From assembly GCA_016704345.1 (NCBI GenBank), contig JADJAH010000001.1, positions 344,501 to 408,500 of the forward strand: a stretch of DNA of 64,000 nt, read 5' to 3'. This document shows positions 63,641 through 64,000 of the stretch, one piece after another. The notes beneath the pieces were generated by a model. The model worked only from the letters and a program-made list of their open reading frames with translations. It was not told where the DNA came from and did not search any database. Source of the DNA: Ignavibacteria bacterium (lineage in GTDB: Bacteria; Bacteroidota; Ignavibacteria; Tepidaquicellales; Tepidaquicellaceae). The position numbers and the translations under genes are program-made. Every line of letters begins with the position of its first letter. Position 1 is the stretch's first letter.

Positions 63641-63655
63641 GCAATTTCGGTGCCA
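63641..63655 (-). promoter_or_regulatory. Sigma-54 promoter of the YtxH stress cluster
   Basis: On the minus strand TGGCACCGAAATTGCA is a full -24/-12 match. Predicted start of transcription is near 63629, giving a leader of about 117 nt before the ytxH ATG. Confidence 0.75.
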
Positions 63656-63725
63656 CATAGATTAAGGATGTTTTATGTGTGCTTTTCAGCATTTATTCTC
63701 GTATTAAAAGAGATATTGCCAATAA

Positions 63726-63744
63726 TGTCAGCAATGTCAGTGTC
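63726..63744. promoter_or_regulatory. Candidate enhancer site upstream of the stress-cluster promoter
   Basis: AATGTCAGCAATGTCAGTGT holds three TGTC words (63726, 63735, 63741), 71-89 bp upstream of the -24 element. The same TGTCA word clusters at a like distance from the BrkB and tamB promoters. Confidence 0.45.
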
Positions 63745-64000
63745 TATTAAAAAATAGTTAGTGGTCAATAGATTCAATAATGAACTTCGAATCCGTAAGA
63801 ATTTTCTTCCCTCTTAAGCTCCTCCAAATGAACTTTTAAACCAAAAGTTAAAATCATACGAACTACTAAACACTATGTTATTCGATTTAATGTTTACAAG
63901 GAAGGAATTTTGCAGAAACAGCTATGAAAAGTCTGATGTAAGTTTGTCTACTTGTCATTGCTAACACATTAAAACTATGAATTCAAACAAAATACTGTTT

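Larger units (their letters stand above)
63513..64000. other. Leader of the stress cluster and gene-free right edge
   Basis: No credible gene. It holds the sigma-54 promoter at 63641-63655 and TGTCA words at 63726-63744. Beyond about 63760 nothing is recognised up to the window end. Confidence 0.6.

Overview
The window comes from an AT-rich, Gram-negative bacterium of the Bacteroidota/Chlorobiota/Ignavibacteriota assemblage, most likely a member of Ignavibacteria or a close relative. Four secreted proteins end in a type IX secretion (T9SS) sorting domain with the N-P-N-P-F-N-P signature seen constantly in that group. The window also has kdsB (LPS synthesis), TamA/TamB-like outer-membrane biogenesis proteins, several outer-membrane beta-barrels, GldA/F/G-like ABC genes and lipoboxes. 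PFOR indicates anaerobic or facultative pyruvate metabolism, while an O2-dependent homogentisate dioxygenase shows that oxygen is also used. No species can be named from sequence alone.

Layout. 1-7.1 kb: PHP-domain protein (cut by the window edge), a lipoprotein with a caspase/CHAT-like core broken by one in-frame TGA, a TPR protein, trxB and hmgA. 7.3-15.6 kb: the most unusual locus, four paralogous secreted proteins whose N-terminal domain looks like a Cys-Gln thioester domain (TED), arranged as two minus-strand and two plus-strand copies around an uncharacterised alpha-helical gene. All four share a CCCAAAGT element 51-74 nt upstream of the start codon. 15.9-23.8 kb: minus-strand genes gpsA, plsY, DUF4340, GldG-like, ABC permease, ABC ATPase, rmlB and a beta-barrel. 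24-37 kb: MITE-like repeat, dihydroorotate-dehydrogenase-like protein, beta-barrel, large arylsulfatase, PFOR, pyrG, acetyltransferase, kdsB, gatC and plsC. 37-46.6 kb: M61 peptidase, manganese uptake operon (mntR, binding protein, ATPase, permease fused to a DtxR-like domain), second MITE-like copy, metallophosphoesterase, rdgB, tRNA-Arg and an esterase.

46.6-50.7 kb is a repeat-rich island: a 1.5-kb array of about 27 copies of a 56-bp hairpin unit, a ParD/ParE-like module with a broken toxin, four related nested-palindrome repeats and a 21-bp repeat array. 50.7-63.5 kb is an envelope/stress region: YihY/BrkB, TamB, TamA-like Omp85, FAD-Rieske oxidoreductase, AI-2E-family transporter, and a stress cluster (YtxH, DUF948-like, lmo0937-like, small lipoprotein, OmpX-like). 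BrkB, tamB and the YtxH cluster each carry a near-perfect sigma-54 (-24/-12) promoter with TGTCA clusters 60-95 bp upstream of the -24 element, which suggests one enhancer-controlled regulon.

Reading caution: at least seven genes carry single-base frame breaks in short homopolymers, mostly apparent one-base losses, and one carries a single nonsense codon. This pattern fits unpolished long-read sequence or widespread recent decay, so split genes are reported here as single loci.
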